64,000 nt of DNA from Mucidula mucida (GCA_015501055.1 JADNYV010000161.1:21071-85070), one strand, 5' to 3'. Positions 1 through 11,363 are shown, numbered from the stretch's first letter. Program-made: numbers and translations. Notes: generated from the sequence alone by a model not told the origin.

Positions 1-371
1 AGAAGGGTCTATCCGCTTGACGGACACAGCTCCGAATGCTGCTTTTACCAACCTCGTTGATCCGTGAATGGGGAGCTGGTGCCGGTGGAATCAACCGGTC
101 TTCCTGGTATGCTTGCTGCTAATTGGGAAGAGTTTGCGAAGGGTGCGGAGGGCACGCATGCGACGATCGAAGACGCGTTGAAGGTGCACGAAATTCTGGA
201 CGCCATTAATCTGAGTATCAGAGAGCGGAGGCAGATTGACCTATGTTTTCAATGTAAGTACTTATGTTGAAGCTTCAACCAAGTTTCTTAGTGAACGATC
301 GGTTTAGGGGAATACCTTTGAACGGAGCATTAGTACAGGGATATTGGATCAATGGATTTTTACGCTCATAA
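1..371 (+). pseudogene. 3' end of a Gfo/Idh/MocA-type oxidoreductase, frame broken
   Basis: Only the C-terminal part lies in the window. One frame from base 2 reads EGSIRLTDTAPNAAF and stops at 65; the match continues in another frame from about 64 with GLPGMLAANWEEFAKG and ATIEDALKVHEILDAI. This order (a glycine-rich strand, then an AANWxEFAKG segment, then the TIEDALKVHEIL helix) is typical of the C-terminal domain of fungal NAD(P)-dependent Gfo/Idh/MocA dehydrogenases. The two frames join if one base is missing near 64, so this is either a pseudogene or a sequencing error. A strong donor GTAAGT at 252 and an acceptor near 287 would add a short last exon ending at 371. Substrate cannot be told from the tail. 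Confidence 0.5.
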
Positions 372-469
372 TGTTATTTGGTGAAGAGATAATGCTGCTT
401 TTTAGTACAAAACGTTTACTTACTTCGCTCATGAAATAGATACAGCTAAACCAATCGATTTTACTCAAA

Positions 470-1412
470 CTACACATGCGTAGGTACCGATGACCCCAGC
501 CGCCCACGAAGCATGCCCAGCAAGGAGGTTAATACCACACCCAGCACGAAGGCTATAACATAACCAACATTAATCGATCGCACTCTCCCCAGCTTCTCAC
601 CTGAAGAAATCGATTGCTGGACATCCAACCGCTTCCCACCCACAAACCTGTCCTTCGCAGTGAGTGCATATCCAAGTGCCGGCAATCCATCGATACCCTT
701 CGCATTGTGACCGTTCCAGTAGTGCCTGAGTCCGCCTTCCGGATATTCAGATTGAGACTCGCGAACATCGATGCTCTCAAATCGCGCGGCGTACTGATCA
801 AGCTTAGTTCGCTGACCGACATATGTGTATAGAGGAACGGCATAACCACACGACTATCCAAGTTGGATATAAGGGTCAATGCGGATGTTAGGAGATAGCG
901 TTAGAGCGTACGCTGCCAACTTTGTGTACGTGTATCATGATCACTGCTCGGGAGCCTGGACGCCGCGTCGACGCAGATATGAACGAGTTGTACTCAGGTG
1001 TCCCGAACTCGTATATCGTTCCTTCACTGGCAATCAACGCCAAGACTCACAGGACCCGAACGGAAATACATACCCCTCCCAAACAATCGTACAATATTCG
1101 GCGGTCCTTCAAACGCATTGAATAGAACAGTTATTCGTCCGTTCTCTCGAACGTGCGATATCGTTTCTACACCTGTGAATAAACATTCACAGTCAGCCGA
1201 GAATCAAATGACATGTGGCACGCACCGCTCCCGGTCATATCCTCGTACCATACCGTCTTGTTATCAATGACATGAAAGGTTCCTTCTAATCCCTTGGAAG
1301 AAAGGTTGATGTGGCCATCAGAGGAGAGAGGGGCAGTAGCGACCCAGAACATGTGCTGTTTTCGAATGAACTTTATAAGATGTGGCGGAATGTCATCCCA
1401 GAATTGCCCCAT
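470..1412 (-). CDS. Pyridoxamine 5'-phosphate oxidase-like flavoprotein with C-terminal membrane anchor
   Basis: Four exons give a complete protein. The start at 1412 opens with MGQFWDDIPPHLIKFI, followed by FWVATAPLSSDGHINLSS and VWYEDMTGSG, the usual opening of fungal PNPOx-like (FMN-binding split barrel) proteins. Later exons supply ENGRITVLFNAFEGPP, FGTPEYNSFI, PGSRAVIMIHVHKVGS and CGYAVPLYTYVGQR, all in family order. Introns lie near 1219-1168, 1086-1021 and 902-845 and have acceptable splice sites. A hydrophobic segment (VIAFVLGVVLTSLLGML) close to the C terminus is a likely tail anchor. Family members probably bind FMN or a related cofactor; the true substrate is generally unknown. Transcribed in the same direction as the AAA gene upstream of it. 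No frame breaks seen. Confidence 0.75.
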
Positions 1413-1887
1413 GATGATGATAGTGGTGGAAGCGAAGGATACGTCGTGGACGTGCCGCGTTATCTGAGACGAAGTATGAGGTAACTGCTTGGCCATGTGA
1501 CGATTCCGAGACGATTTGCAGTGGCGGCAGCTCGGCATTCTAGAAAAGATAGCGTCCTCTCCGCGAATACTTTTCCTATTCATGGATTATCCGCTCATTC
1601 TGCGACGCTCATCAGGCTTCAGCATCGACAAGAGTCAACAGAGCGGGTACGTAGCTGGAAGGAGAGACGATTTAGTCTTGAAAGGCGAGCGTATTGAGAG
1701 GTTGAAAGTCATTTTGGAAAACGAGAGCCGTCACAAATGGATCCAGCCAACACGAATACCACATCGATCCAGATAGAACTGAACTTCGAGTGTGTTATGG
1801 AATAAACTATTGAAAAAAGTATCGTGTCTCAGTGGCAGAACAATGTCAATACGAAAGAAATGCTCGATATACAGGTCCGCTGGAATA
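1413..1887. other. Intergenic stretch without a recognised gene
   Basis: This 475-base gap lies upstream of the PNPOx-like gene and downstream of the BCS1-like gene, both on the minus strand. It should hold the promoter of the first and the 3' UTR of the second. I see no convincing coding signal or repeat. Confidence 0.4.
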
Positions 1888-3805
1888 TTAATACACACCA
1901 AACTCATTCACATACGGCATGGTCGGTAAAACCATACCGTGAGGAGGCGTCATCCCCTGCCGTTTCCGCATCTCCTCTTCCATCCTCTCGCGCCGCCGCC
2001 TCTCCCGCTCCGCCTTATCTTCTCTCTCTTTCCTCTGCACCTCAATCCACTGACATACCTCATCCACAGCCGCCCTCGGTGCCTTCTTGTGCCCCAACAA
2101 GTACCCCTGCAACTCCGCCGTCGAGAACTCGTCAGCAGGTATCGCCATGCCAAACTGCCTGACCAGGTCTTCAAGCCCAAGCTTCTCGTCGCCAACGTCG
2201 AACTCAGATAGACGACTTTCCGGGTAGAAGCGGCGGTAAAGCGCCTCGGCCTGATCCTGCGTTGCTAGACGGTACTCGACCTTACGGTCGATGCGTCCGG
2301 GACGGAGCAGCGCGGCATCAAGGCGGTCGATATAATTAGTCGTCGCGAAAAAGAGTTTGCCCTCCTCGCTGCCCACTCCATCAATGACGTTAAGCAGTCC
2401 GCTCATGGTGACAAGAGAGCGTCGTGGTGTTTGGTAGCCGGGCGGAACGAACTGTCCCATGGAGACAGTCTTTTCTTCGTCTTCGCGTGAAGGGAACGCG
2501 CAGTCAATATCTTCGATGAGGAATATGGAGTGTTTTGGGACGGCGGACGCAGCGCGCTGCAGAAAGTTATCGTCGACTCTGAGAACATCGTTTAGCTCTA
2601 GTCAATCCCAAGGTATAAAGGCACGTTACGTACGACTGAGACGCTAAAGAAAGAGAATAGATCTCGAAACCCAGCTCGCCAGCTAGCGCGTATATAGTCG
2701 AACCTGTGACATCCAATGAGTTTCGAGAAAAACAGACTCTAAAACAAGACCTACTCTTTCCAGTCCCAGGTGGTCCATACAGCAAGAACCCAATGCGATG
2801 AGGGATACCGGCCTTGTTGTACCATTCTTCGGAGCTGATAAACTCGCGCGCCTCCCGTAGGAGCGAGTCAAGGACCCCGTTGCGCAAGACAATGGATTCT
2901 ACAGGACGACGTGCTTTACGTTTGACGTCGGTCCAAAGCGACAGAGTTGACGGATATCCATGGGGCATCTGTACACATGTCAAGTCAACGTCTTGTAATG
3001 TAAGTTTAAGCTGTCACGTACCAGATAGTCAATGGAATGTATGATGACACTCGGCCTGCTGACGGCGATGTAGCTTTGACGCGCCTCTTCGACGAGGTCT
3101 GATAGAACGGACATTTTGAGCGAGTAGACACTAGTTCCGGAGTCATCAGAACAAACATGTGTGGCCTCCGACCAGGACACACGCACGTCAAAAAGATCTG
3201 AGAAGGACCGCCACCGGGGCCGGTAACGCTGCTGTATGACCCATTTGTCCTCTTGATCTCCAACCAATAGCCCTTCCACCGAAACAACTGCGGCAGTTCA
3301 TACGTCGGGACGTAATCCGCGTTTCCCTTCGTCATGTTCTCCGGCCCATTTTCGATGCTCCATTCCCGCTTCGAGCTCTTCGCGCTGACTCTGAATTCTC
3401 GAGAACGCGCCCACACCTTCTCCTGCGTCTAATGATCCCGGCATGAGAAGAGATATCGAGGATTAATGGAAAACGTACGATGAAATGCACAATCCATTCA
3501 TAAGAAGGATCGCCCTCGTTAAACCGCGCTGTCATCGAGTATTCTATCAATGAAAATGTCAGTTAAGTGTCACGTCTGACATATGAATACCCACGAAATC
3601 GCACACGCTCCATGAACCAAAAACACAGTCGCCTGCCCATTTCAACGAGGGTCCCAAGCACCAGCAGCTTAGCACTGTTTCCGATATACGACTGTCCCAC
3701 AAAAACAGCTATCAGCGACATCAGTGGCGCGTACCACGAGGTGGTCGTCGACGTGTTGGAGTAGCCGTTAATGGGGGAATACATTGAGTAGGGAGGGGGG
3801 TCCAT
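1888..3805 (-). CDS. BCS1-like AAA ATPase
   Basis: A multi-exon gene with the BCS1 domain order. The N terminus (start at 3805) carries a hydrophobic stretch around WYAPLMSLIAVFVG, then the BCS1_N region with FRWKGYWLEIKR and LSDLVEEAR. The AAA core follows: Walker A in YGPPGTGKS, Walker B in IFLIEDIDCAF, sensor region LFFATTNYIDRLD, and the arginine-finger region ALLRPGRIDRKVEY. The C terminus has a charged coiled-coil-like run rich in Glu and Arg, then NEFGVY and the stop. Introns with good sites lie near 3593-3547, 3480-3431, 3195-3133, 3022-2970, 2752-2703 and 2632-2596. BCS1 proper inserts the Rieske protein in the mitochondrial inner membrane; basidiomycetes have many divergent paralogues, and this one is probably such a paralogue rather than the housekeeping chaperone. 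Appears intact. Confidence 0.85.
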
Positions 3806-3929
3806 CGCGAGACTACTTTAGGACGAGCCTTAAGTAGAGGTCTGGGTGTAGACGGAAGGCGAAGAAGGAAGAACCGTAATGCTTCTTGACTCTGACGCGG
3901 TCCCTGATATATCCGCTTTGGAGGCCACG

Positions 3930-5831
3930 AGGCTGTGCAGTGGCGTGTGTGGATCTCTGCCTTGGTCATCATAATCAGAACCCTCAAGAACGTTTGAGTA
4001 CACACCTGCGAACATGATCAAGGTTGGGATCCATCGATAAGTAAGCGCCGTAGCATGAGGCACGCAAAAGGACAAAGGCAGTATATGGTCGAATACTATC
4101 AACCGAGTACCTTGCGCGGAGTTTAGGGGCTATGATATGCTGCGGGGCAAACGATGACGAGTACTATCTGCCGTTTCTCTTGACGAGACAAAGAGACGAC
4201 CCGTTCCCTCATACTAAAGGCCAGGTTAGCGCGTTGAACCGTAACTGGAGGTTCGAACCCACGGGAGATGTTCCAACAAACCGCTCATGTCGGTTTAAAG
4301 ATGCATACCAACTCGGAGAGACACCGAAGGGGGTGAATGGGAACTCGGTTATGCATTGATAGACGCGATTTCCTGTCTGGGATGGAAAAAGAATCAAGGT
4401 AAACATCCGAGCGTACACTGAGAGCATATGATAACTGCAGATAATCAGTTCCACGTATAGTAGCTAAGGAAGATTATAAAGGACACATACGAGAGTATTG
4501 GTAATGCGCGACATATGTTATGACTTTTCGCTTGAACGTGCAAATAGACCGCCCAACAAATAATCCAAACGAGCGTGAGACGACGCGTGTTGTGGCATAT
4601 TCCCAGAAGAGCATCCTGGTTAACAAAACTGAGTGCGCAGAGGGCCGAGGAAAGAAAGTGACACGAAAACCTTCGATAATCAAGATTGAAGGTTGTCAGA
4701 AATGAGGGTGTTTATGGCACCAACACGACGCGACAGGAGAAATTACATCGCCGGGTATCGCGAGAACAAGGCGAGGCGCTTCAAAATAGCAGAGATGAAT
4801 GTGGATTCGTCAGGCGGTCCTTGAATTCGTTGACACAACCCCACACATCATTGACAGTCATCTATACAATGCCAGCGAGTGTATCAGGTTCCGGAGATGT
4901 ATGAAAATTGAGTATAACGCACCACGCGGCAGACGCCAACCTATTCTCATATCATCACAGCAGTCCCGTTCCGTCTCGGGGCCCAGGGGGACGAGTCGGT
5001 CCTCTCGGTACCGACGAGAAATAGCTAGATGGATTGCGTCGTGATTGCTCTATGAGGCTGGTCCTAAATAGCCCTACGATAGATCTTAGCGCTGAGAAGA
5101 CAGAGCGCTAATCGGTACACAGTCGTTCCAAGTACAAGGGAAAAGCCATTCCAGGCGCCAGCAGACCTCTTGATAGCAAAAAGGCACGTTCTGAGGAGCA
5201 CATGAGGAGATATCGTGGTGTTCAATAGATACATACACACGATTGGCTCGATTTTCATACGTTTCAGTGAGGATAAACCCACTGTCGCTCGGAGAGCAGG
5301 CGGAATGCAGGTCGCAGAGCAGACGACATGGTAGTTCGGTACAAGCAGGATACCGGGCCGTCCTACCGCTGACCCTGCATAGATCGAAAGTGGCACTTTG
5401 CGCCACCTTTCGAAGCCGGTGGCACTTGTGAGCATCGCAGTTTCTATTCGCCGGTACATAGAAAGACGTAAGTAGAAGCGAATTTCAAGCACCACAAGCT
5501 CAACCGGGCGTATGTCGCTTGCTAAGAAAGCAGAGCCACACTTACGATCACACGAACTGTAGTATTATAATTAGTAAGGTGCGTTTCTGAACATAAAGTT
5601 GCAGGATTTTAAAGCGCATATCAGGCCTTGGCGTCTGAGAAGAATTTATTCTCTCACGAGTTTCAAGTCCAGGTTTCGTGCCAGTGTAACTCATGTACTA
5701 CACGAGCGGCGCGATGGGAGACCAAGTGACCAACGTGATGATTAACGGTAATGAACAAAAGCAATGCGATTGACAGACAACAAATAAACAAGGCGTATCA
5801 TGATAACGATGTAGGACAAGAGGAAAGGAAA
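3930..5831 (-). other. Gene-poor flank with a conserved unexplained reading frame
   Basis: No family is recognised. The minus-strand frame at 5064-5495 (143 codons) is kept open in the right-hand copy (42351-42770, 139 codons) despite substitutions and a 12-base deletion that is a multiple of three, which hints at coding. Further minus-strand frames (4474-4683, 4209-4454, 3830-4102) contain short hydrophobic runs such as YRWIPTLIMFAGVYSNVL. A decayed, intron-rich membrane-protein gene is possible, but I could not assemble one. It may also be simply duplicated non-coding DNA. Confidence 0.3.
4219..4263 (+). other. tRNA-like remnant (A-box/B-box pair)
   Basis: GGCCAGGTTAGCGCG resembles a D-arm/A-box, and GGTTCGAACCC 34 bases later is a perfect B-box/T-loop. 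CCGTAA between them sits where an anticodon loop would be (CGU, threonine-like). The T-stem and acceptor stem do not pair, so this is a pseudogene or a SINE head rather than a working tRNA. An inverted copy lies at about 43550-43602. Confidence 0.35.
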
Positions 5832-6885
5832 TCAGTCTTTGTTGAACCGCGGACTACGCCTTTTCGCCGGCGCTTTCGCATCGGCTGAAGAGACGGACGC
5901 CTGTGACACCTTCTTCCTTGCCGCCGTCTTCACAGAAACAGCAGCTTTGGAAGGCGGTGGAGCTTTCAATAGCGTCTTTTTCGCAGCGGCGCCAGCTCTC
6001 TTGCCCGTCGGCTTCGGTGGCGACTTGATAGTAACCTGCTTGCCGCGGGACACTTTGCTCGCACGCGCTGGCTGGAGCGGCGGAAGTAAATGAGGGGGGT
6101 CCTCCCGGGCCACAGGTGTCATCCGGTTGGGAAAGTCCCTTCCGGTGATGGTAGAGCCTAGCCACGAAATATATACGGGTCGTATCCGTAAGAGATTGAT
6201 GTCGTCGCACAGTCTGACCACGTCTTCCATGCATTTCAGGTGGCTCTGGTCCGGTGGACCGCGAGACATGAATTTGATGAGCGTTGTAAAGAGGAAGCAG
6301 GGGTGTATGGTAGTGCGAATACGAGGGAAGTTCTCCAGCGGAAACGAATAGGCAACGTTGTCCACTCGCCAGTGGCAGTCGGCTGGGGGTGGTAAACAGA
6401 GGAAGTCGTAGTCGAATTCTTTCCCCGGAATGGCCTAAATGGGTGCTTTAGAGTAAGCATGACTCTAAGATGATAGAAAATACCTTGGTGAAGTCCGTGA
6501 GGTTGTATGTTCCTTTTGCATGGTTATCGGCATAGAGATCTCTGATCTTTTCAAGAATTTCCCGAGAGGGTAGAAGCGCCCACCGCGCGGCTTTTAGCAG
6601 TGCGATCATGTCCTCTTGTACTGCGGATAGAATCAGTAATGGCGTTGCAGTAAACAAAACGATCATACGCGTTGTAACAAGCAACTTGGAGTTCTTGTAT
6701 TTATCTATGCCTCCTCGCTTCAGTCCCAGACAATATTCGACGGTGTCTAGCTGAATGGACGTGAGTATGGGCGAACGTTGGGCAGTAGAAATACGCACAG
6801 CAGCATTGGAGGGCATAAACGAATAACGCTTAGGATTAGGGCTCAGAACGGTTGTGATCTGGTCTAGAGAGATGATGGCGGCCAT
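5832..6885 (-). CDS. A1: HNH-derived, SPRF-tailed nuclear-type protein (A family)
   Basis: Four exons, roughly 300 residues, complete. Exon 1 (start 6885) encodes ISLDQITTVLSPNPKRYSF. Exon 2 encodes the EYCLGLKRGGIDKYKNSKLLV strand region, here in two parts: EYCLGLKRGG and IDKYKNSKLLV. Exon 3 has EDMIALLKAARWALLPSREI. Exon 4 (5832-6434) has FDYDFLCLPPPADCHWRV, then FPRIRTTIHPCFLF, then DDINLLRIRPVYISWL, and a Lys/Ala/Pro-rich basic tail ending KRRSPRFNKD. Three introns of about 45-55 nt separate these blocks at the same places as in every A gene. The blocks align with exons 2-4 of the HNH_2-like B genes, but exon 1 has no Cys/His pair and the DFH histidine is replaced. It is therefore probably not a nuclease. 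The basic tail suggests nuclear or DNA binding. Function unknown. Confidence 0.65.
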
Positions 6886-7376
6886 CGTGTGGATGGGTGG
6901 GGGCGAAGGAGATGATGGTCGTTCGTCAACAAAAGAATGCGTGCAGTACCGGTGCCACGTGGTCCTTACCCTTAGACGCGTGACGTTGATGACCCTTGGG
7001 GGCTTTTGTTCTCTAAAAGGCGCTCCATTACATCAGAAATCCAGGAAGCATCTGCTGGACTATGCCCCGTCGGCCCTCCTCGTACGCTCCAAAGCCTGAG
7101 GAAGCCAACAATTTAAATAAAGCCGCGTCTAATGTGACGCTCAAAATATAACATCTTCCCCCATTTCAGACGCGACTAGTTCTCATTGACAATAGCAGTG
7201 GCAAGCCATAACGCCTGGAGCTCATTTTGTTGCGGGCCTGTCATGGGACAACCATCAGGACTAGCGACATCAAGTCTTCCCTGTGCGTGTCCCGTTTGCT
7301 TTTGTTCCGTATTCTGAAGAAAGCGGTTTAACGGTACATAAGAGCTGTCTCTCCTCCCCGGACTCTCTTTACCGCA
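6886..7376. promoter_or_regulatory. Divergent promoter region between A1 and B1
   Basis: About 490 bases separate the start codons of A1 (minus) and B1 (plus), so both promoters must lie here. The B1 side holds a TACATAAGAG element about 45 bases before its ATG. No other element is recognised. The right-hand copy A7 shares only the few bases closest to the start codon before similarity is lost. Confidence 0.35.
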
Positions 7377-8769
7377 ATGCCTCCCAAACGCAAAAATCCT
7401 CCCCCTTCCGATGATGCCACAGCGCCCGCTCACAACACTCGGGGCGCCAAATTTGCGCGCGCCCAGGCTGACGAGCCGGATAATTCTGACGACTTCATTC
7501 CTCTCCTGAGCCAGGCCGCTTACGTCGAAGAGGCTGTAGTATACGGCCCTCAAACACCTGAGGAGGCACAACGCGCTGTTTGTGGAGTTTATCCTACACC
7601 GCTCGTCTACCTCAAAGGCGAGATGCCTCGTAAAAGAGCGACCAGGGCTCGAGCGGTTAGAGACGCGATATATCACGACTTCTGCGAGATCACTCATCAC
7701 CCAAATACCTGCTCTGCTGTCCAAGGATGCCATTGTGTGCCACGAAGCTGGATGGGACCCAAATCTGAGAAAAGGGTGAGTTCATCTGTACCGTATGTTC
7801 GGCTATGCCTAATCCCGTGGCAGATGCGTGCTATTGAATACAGTTTGGGCTTCCGATACGCCAAGTCATTCAATCTGGATACCAGAATCAATATCTTCCT
7901 TCGTATGTTGTCCAAAGTAGCGCTGCCGACGAAGCTAATTCGCTAATGCTGTGAAGTCCTTGTATCTTATCATAGATATTTCGACGGGGATGGCCTGATT
8001 CTCCTCCCCCTTATCGCCATTTCTTTGATGGTTCAGAAGTACATTTTGGAAAACATCGCGCGCGGTTTGGGGGAGAAGATCCTTTACACAGAAGTAAGCC
8101 AATCCTCTTGCTGTATTCTTCGACACCGCTGACTCTAATTAGGCCCTGCGCATGCCAGAAGGTGGATGGCAATACATGATGCTTGACCTCAACATGCCTG
8201 ATACGCATGTCATTTTGCGAAAAATCCTCGAAAATATCCCGGCGGAAGGCGACCAAACAGTTTGGAAGGATACACCGGAATTTGACATTCATCAATACCC
8301 TTTTACCAACTTTCCCATTATTCACAGTCACGTCCATCCGTGCTTGGTCTCCCTTAATGCGTGGGAGAAACTTCGGAAATTCGCCGCATATCCTGCACAC
8401 TGGGAGCCGGAACAGGTGTTTTGCGCTCGTCTTGTAGTCGACAATGTGGAACTCTGGTTTGAAGAAGACGTACCTATTGGATTTAAACCTGATCCGAGAG
8501 TCACTGCCGAAATGAGGAGACTCCGCGTAAACCAGCAGCCTCGATTGATGGAGACGACACCGCCACCTGAGGCGGTAGGGCTCTTCGCTATGGCGGCAGA
8601 GGAAGCGGAGGACGAGGAAGCGGAGGACGAGGAAGCAGCTGATGAGGAAGCGCCAGGATCGGACTATTCGACTCCCACAAAAAAGCGCGCTGCACCTTCC
8701 CGCCCTATCGCCGGTCGGCCTGGCAAGCGCGCGCGAAATGCCAAGGCTGGGACATCAGAAACTCGATAG
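7377..8769 (+). CDS. B1: HNH_2-like nuclease-family protein with acidic and basic tails
   Basis: Exon 1 (7377-7775) has a disordered basic start (PPKRKNPPP), then DFCEITHHPNTCSAVQGCHC with VPRSW: the Cys...Cys...His-x-x-Pro half of an HNH-type fold. Exon 2 (7824-7902) has EYSLGFRYAKSFNLDTRINI. Exon 3, ending 8093, has YFDGDGLILLPL. Exon 4 (8143-8769) has FPIIHSHVHPCLVSLNAWE, FKPDPRVTAEMRRL, an acidic repeat (EDEEAEDEEAADEEA) and a basic tail. This matches the fungal HNH_2-type pattern in which GCH(L/V)P is followed by NxDTRxN and D-x-H...D...LLP. In B1 I cannot find the D-x-H histidine: the splice around 7903-7980 does not give an in-frame DFH, so the gene may be decaying or spliced differently. 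Divergent from A1. Likely nuclear. Confidence 0.55.
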
Positions 8770-8894
8770 GTATAGTACTCAGAGATTACGATAGAATTCA
8801 ACATGAAATAAGTACATCAAAATGAGCTGTACAGTGGAGACGAGAAAGCGATTTGGAAAACATCATGGGGTCATAAGGAAGACCAAATAACAGG

Positions 8895-9907
8895 TTTGAG
8901 CGAACCTAGGGCTACGTCGTCGCTTCAAGGACACGTCCTCTACCGCAGAAATTGCAGCCGACTGCGAAATCTTCCTTTTTTTCTTAGCCAGCGGCTTCCG
9001 GAAGACTGGCGCTTTGGAAGAGGATGCTGTCAGGTAATGCGTTTGCTGCTAGCCGGCCGAGTCGCAGACTCTTGCCTGATAGGTGGCTGGTTGGGGCGTG
9101 GAAGGTGCTCCGGCAGATCACGTTGCGCGAAGGGTGTCATTCTCTCGGGGAAGTTGTATCTGGCATCGAGCAGCCAAGACACAAACACCGAGCGTATCCG
9201 AGTGAAGTTGATGTGGTTGCAGATGTCCATGAGGTCACGGATAGACTCAAGCTGGTCATTTGGAGCATGCACGATGAAAGCCATAAGCAATGGGAAGAGG
9301 AAGCAGGGGTGGATTCTCGTTTGCACGGCAGGGAATCCTTGCACAGGAAATGGGTAGGCTACGCCGTCCACATGCCACTGGCGGTGATGTGGCAGTGAGA
9401 GGCAGAGGAATCGATATTCATAATCCCCTTCAGGAATAGCCTGAAAACACGTCTTTGCAGTACACCATACCAGATAAAATGTGGAAATACCTCAAGGAAT
9501 TTCGTTCGGTTGAAGGTTCCATTCTCGTGATTGTGTATGTAGAGATCTCTGATCTTTTCGAGTGTGTGTCGAGGTGGGAGAAGCGTCCATTGTCCGTCTT
9601 GTAAAAGGGAGACCATGTCATCCTGAACTGTACAACATATGAGGAACTGACGACATGGTAGGCATGAAACAATACTCACCGCTGGTGACAAGCAGGCTTG
9701 AATCAACGTTTTCTATCTCTCCGCGCTTTAATCCAAGACAATACTCGGTGCAATCCACCTGCGATGACGCATAAGTACAAATGATTCTCAAAGAGCACGG
9801 AGACTTCGTACATCGGCTCTTGAGGGCGTAAACGAGTAGCGGACTGTTTTGGATAATCTGGTAGGTAGTTGAGTTGATATTTGGTGCAAGGAGATGTAGG
9901 GCGGCAT
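8895..9907 (-). pseudogene. A2: A-family gene with deleted, frameshifted tail
   Basis: The start at 9907 (MPPYISLHQISTQLPTRL) is followed by the standard four-exon order: VDCTEYCLGLKRGEIENVD, then DDMVSLLQDGQWTLLPPR and the FNRTKFLEV end of exon 3, then VDGVAYPFPVQGFPAVQTRI and FTRIRSVFVSWLLDARYNF. The frame stops at 9030 straight after ASSKRIT. The missing tail is still visible downstream in another frame (APVFRKPLAKK, then KRRRSPRFAQT) down to about 8895. About 60 bases between the two have been lost together with the frame. The protein would end without its basic tail. It is an inverted, diverged copy of A6 (39472-40559), which is intact. Confidence 0.6.
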
Positions 9908-10281
9908 AGCCAAGACAGAGTATGAGTATGAGTATAAGTTGGCGCTGCCCACTCCTGTCACACAGATGATGGTGGTGATACCTCAACCACGGACCCGACT
10001 TCCGAATGTCCTTTGTAGTAATTAGAGTCACATGATAAGTTTTTGATGACCCTTTCGCGAATCGCTCGTGATTGGCAATGCGATGTCGAAGTCAATGGGA
10101 TGTGGTTACAAGATCACTTGCCATGATAAACGATATGTTCACTGCACATTACTAAGTGCGGTAGCCACACGTAAACAACTGTGGCGCACACTTATTCGTT
10201 AGAGCACTGCTTGTAACATTGGACAATCGACAATAATATAAAAAGTTGTACGTTATATATAAGCAGTCAAGGAGCGGAAAG
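9908..10281. other. A2-A3 spacer
   Basis: About 370 bases containing the A2 promoter and the end of A3. No gene or repeat recognised. Confidence 0.35.
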
Positions 10282-11363
10282 AAATCCTATCAAGTTTGAG
10301 CAAACCTAGGGCTGCGTCGGGGCTTCAACGGTCGCTCCTCTCCGCAGCGGACGACTGCGAAACCTTCCTTTTCTGAGCCGGCAGCTTCCGAGAGACTGTC
10401 CGTTTAGAAGAGGAAGCTTTTAGGTTTGCCTTTGTGGTGGAGGTACCTGCTCGTTTGGACGTAGGCTTCGGTGGCGACGTTATTCTGACGTGTTTACTGC
10501 TCCTAGCAGGCCGACGAGCCGGAGGCTCTTCACTACTAGGCGCTGGCTGGCTCGGCGGAGGAAGGTGCTCCGGCGGATCTCGTCGCGCAAAAGGCGGTAA
10601 TCGCTCGGGGAAGTTGGATTTGGCATCGAACAACCAGGACACGTACACCGATCGCATTTGACCTAAGTTGATGCAGTCGCAGGTGTCTATGAGGTCACGG
10701 ATAGGTTCGAGGTGGCTATGGTCTCGTGGACCGTGCACAATGAAACGCATGAGTGACGGGAAGAGGAAACAAGGGTGAACTTTTGTTCGCACGGGAGGGA
10801 AGTTGTGAACAGGGAAGGGGTAGGCTATGCCGTCCACGCGCCACTGGCGACCCTCTGGGGGCGAGAGGCAAAGAAACTGGTAATCATAATCATCTTCAGG
10901 AATGACCTATATGAGTGCGTTAGGATCACAAGGCCGCTGTGAAGGTGTGGACATTACCTCGAGGAATTGCGTGCGGTTAAAGGTTCCATTCTCATGATTG
11001 CGACGATAAAGGTCTTTCATTTTCTCTAGCGTGTCCCGAGGAGGCAGAAGAGTCCATTGGCCGTCCTCTAGAAGGGAGATCATGTCGGTCCGAACTATAC
11101 AAAATCTGAGACACCAAGAACGGCACCACCAGCAAGACAATTCTTACGGGGGGTGACAAACAGGTCTGAGTTCACGTTTTCTATACCTCCACGCTTCAAG
11201 CCAAGAGAGTACTCAGTGCTATCCAGCTGCGATGATGCGTAAGTACAAAGGCTCGTCGAAAAGCATGGAAACGTACAATGGCGCGAGACGGTCTGAACGA
11301 GTGGCGTTTGGGTTTAGAATGGAGTCGAGTAGAGATCTGGTTCAAAGAGATGAATGGCGGCAT
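10282..11363 (-). CDS. A3: A-family gene, last residues lost by a one-base shift
   Basis: The start at 11363 gives MPPFISLNQISTRLHSKPKR. Exon 2 (about 11231-11153) encodes LDSTEYSLGLKRGGIENVN. Exon 3 has LLEDGQWTLLPPRDTLEKM and ENGTFNRTQFLEV. Exon 4 (to 10325) has VDGIAYPFPVHNFPPVRTKV, then HPCFLF and a long basic tail. The frame closes at 10325 after QSSAAERSDR; the usual PRRSPRFAQT ending is present at about 10282-10325 one frame away, so one base appears to be missing. Only about 14 terminal residues are affected, so the protein may still work. Same family, exon plan and direction as A2 and A4; this is a tandem array. Confidence 0.6.

Larger units (their letters stand above)
3918..6885. 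repeat. Left outer arm of the inverted duplication (pairs with 40950-43903)
   Basis: Read in reverse complement, this segment matches 40950-43903 almost base for base, including the whole A1/A7 gene and the gene-poor flank. Differences seen are scattered substitutions and small indels, for example a 12-base block present near 5280 and missing from the right copy. Similarity stops abruptly at the outer end in the block CCGCTTTGGAGG (left, about 3918-3929; right, its complement near 43892-43903). The arms are about 3 kb long and 34 kb apart. Confidence 0.85.

Noticed and set aside
8896..9357. Plus-strand frame opposite A2
   Set aside because: It is the antisense shadow of the A2 tail and C-terminal exon; the minus strand carries the family blocks.
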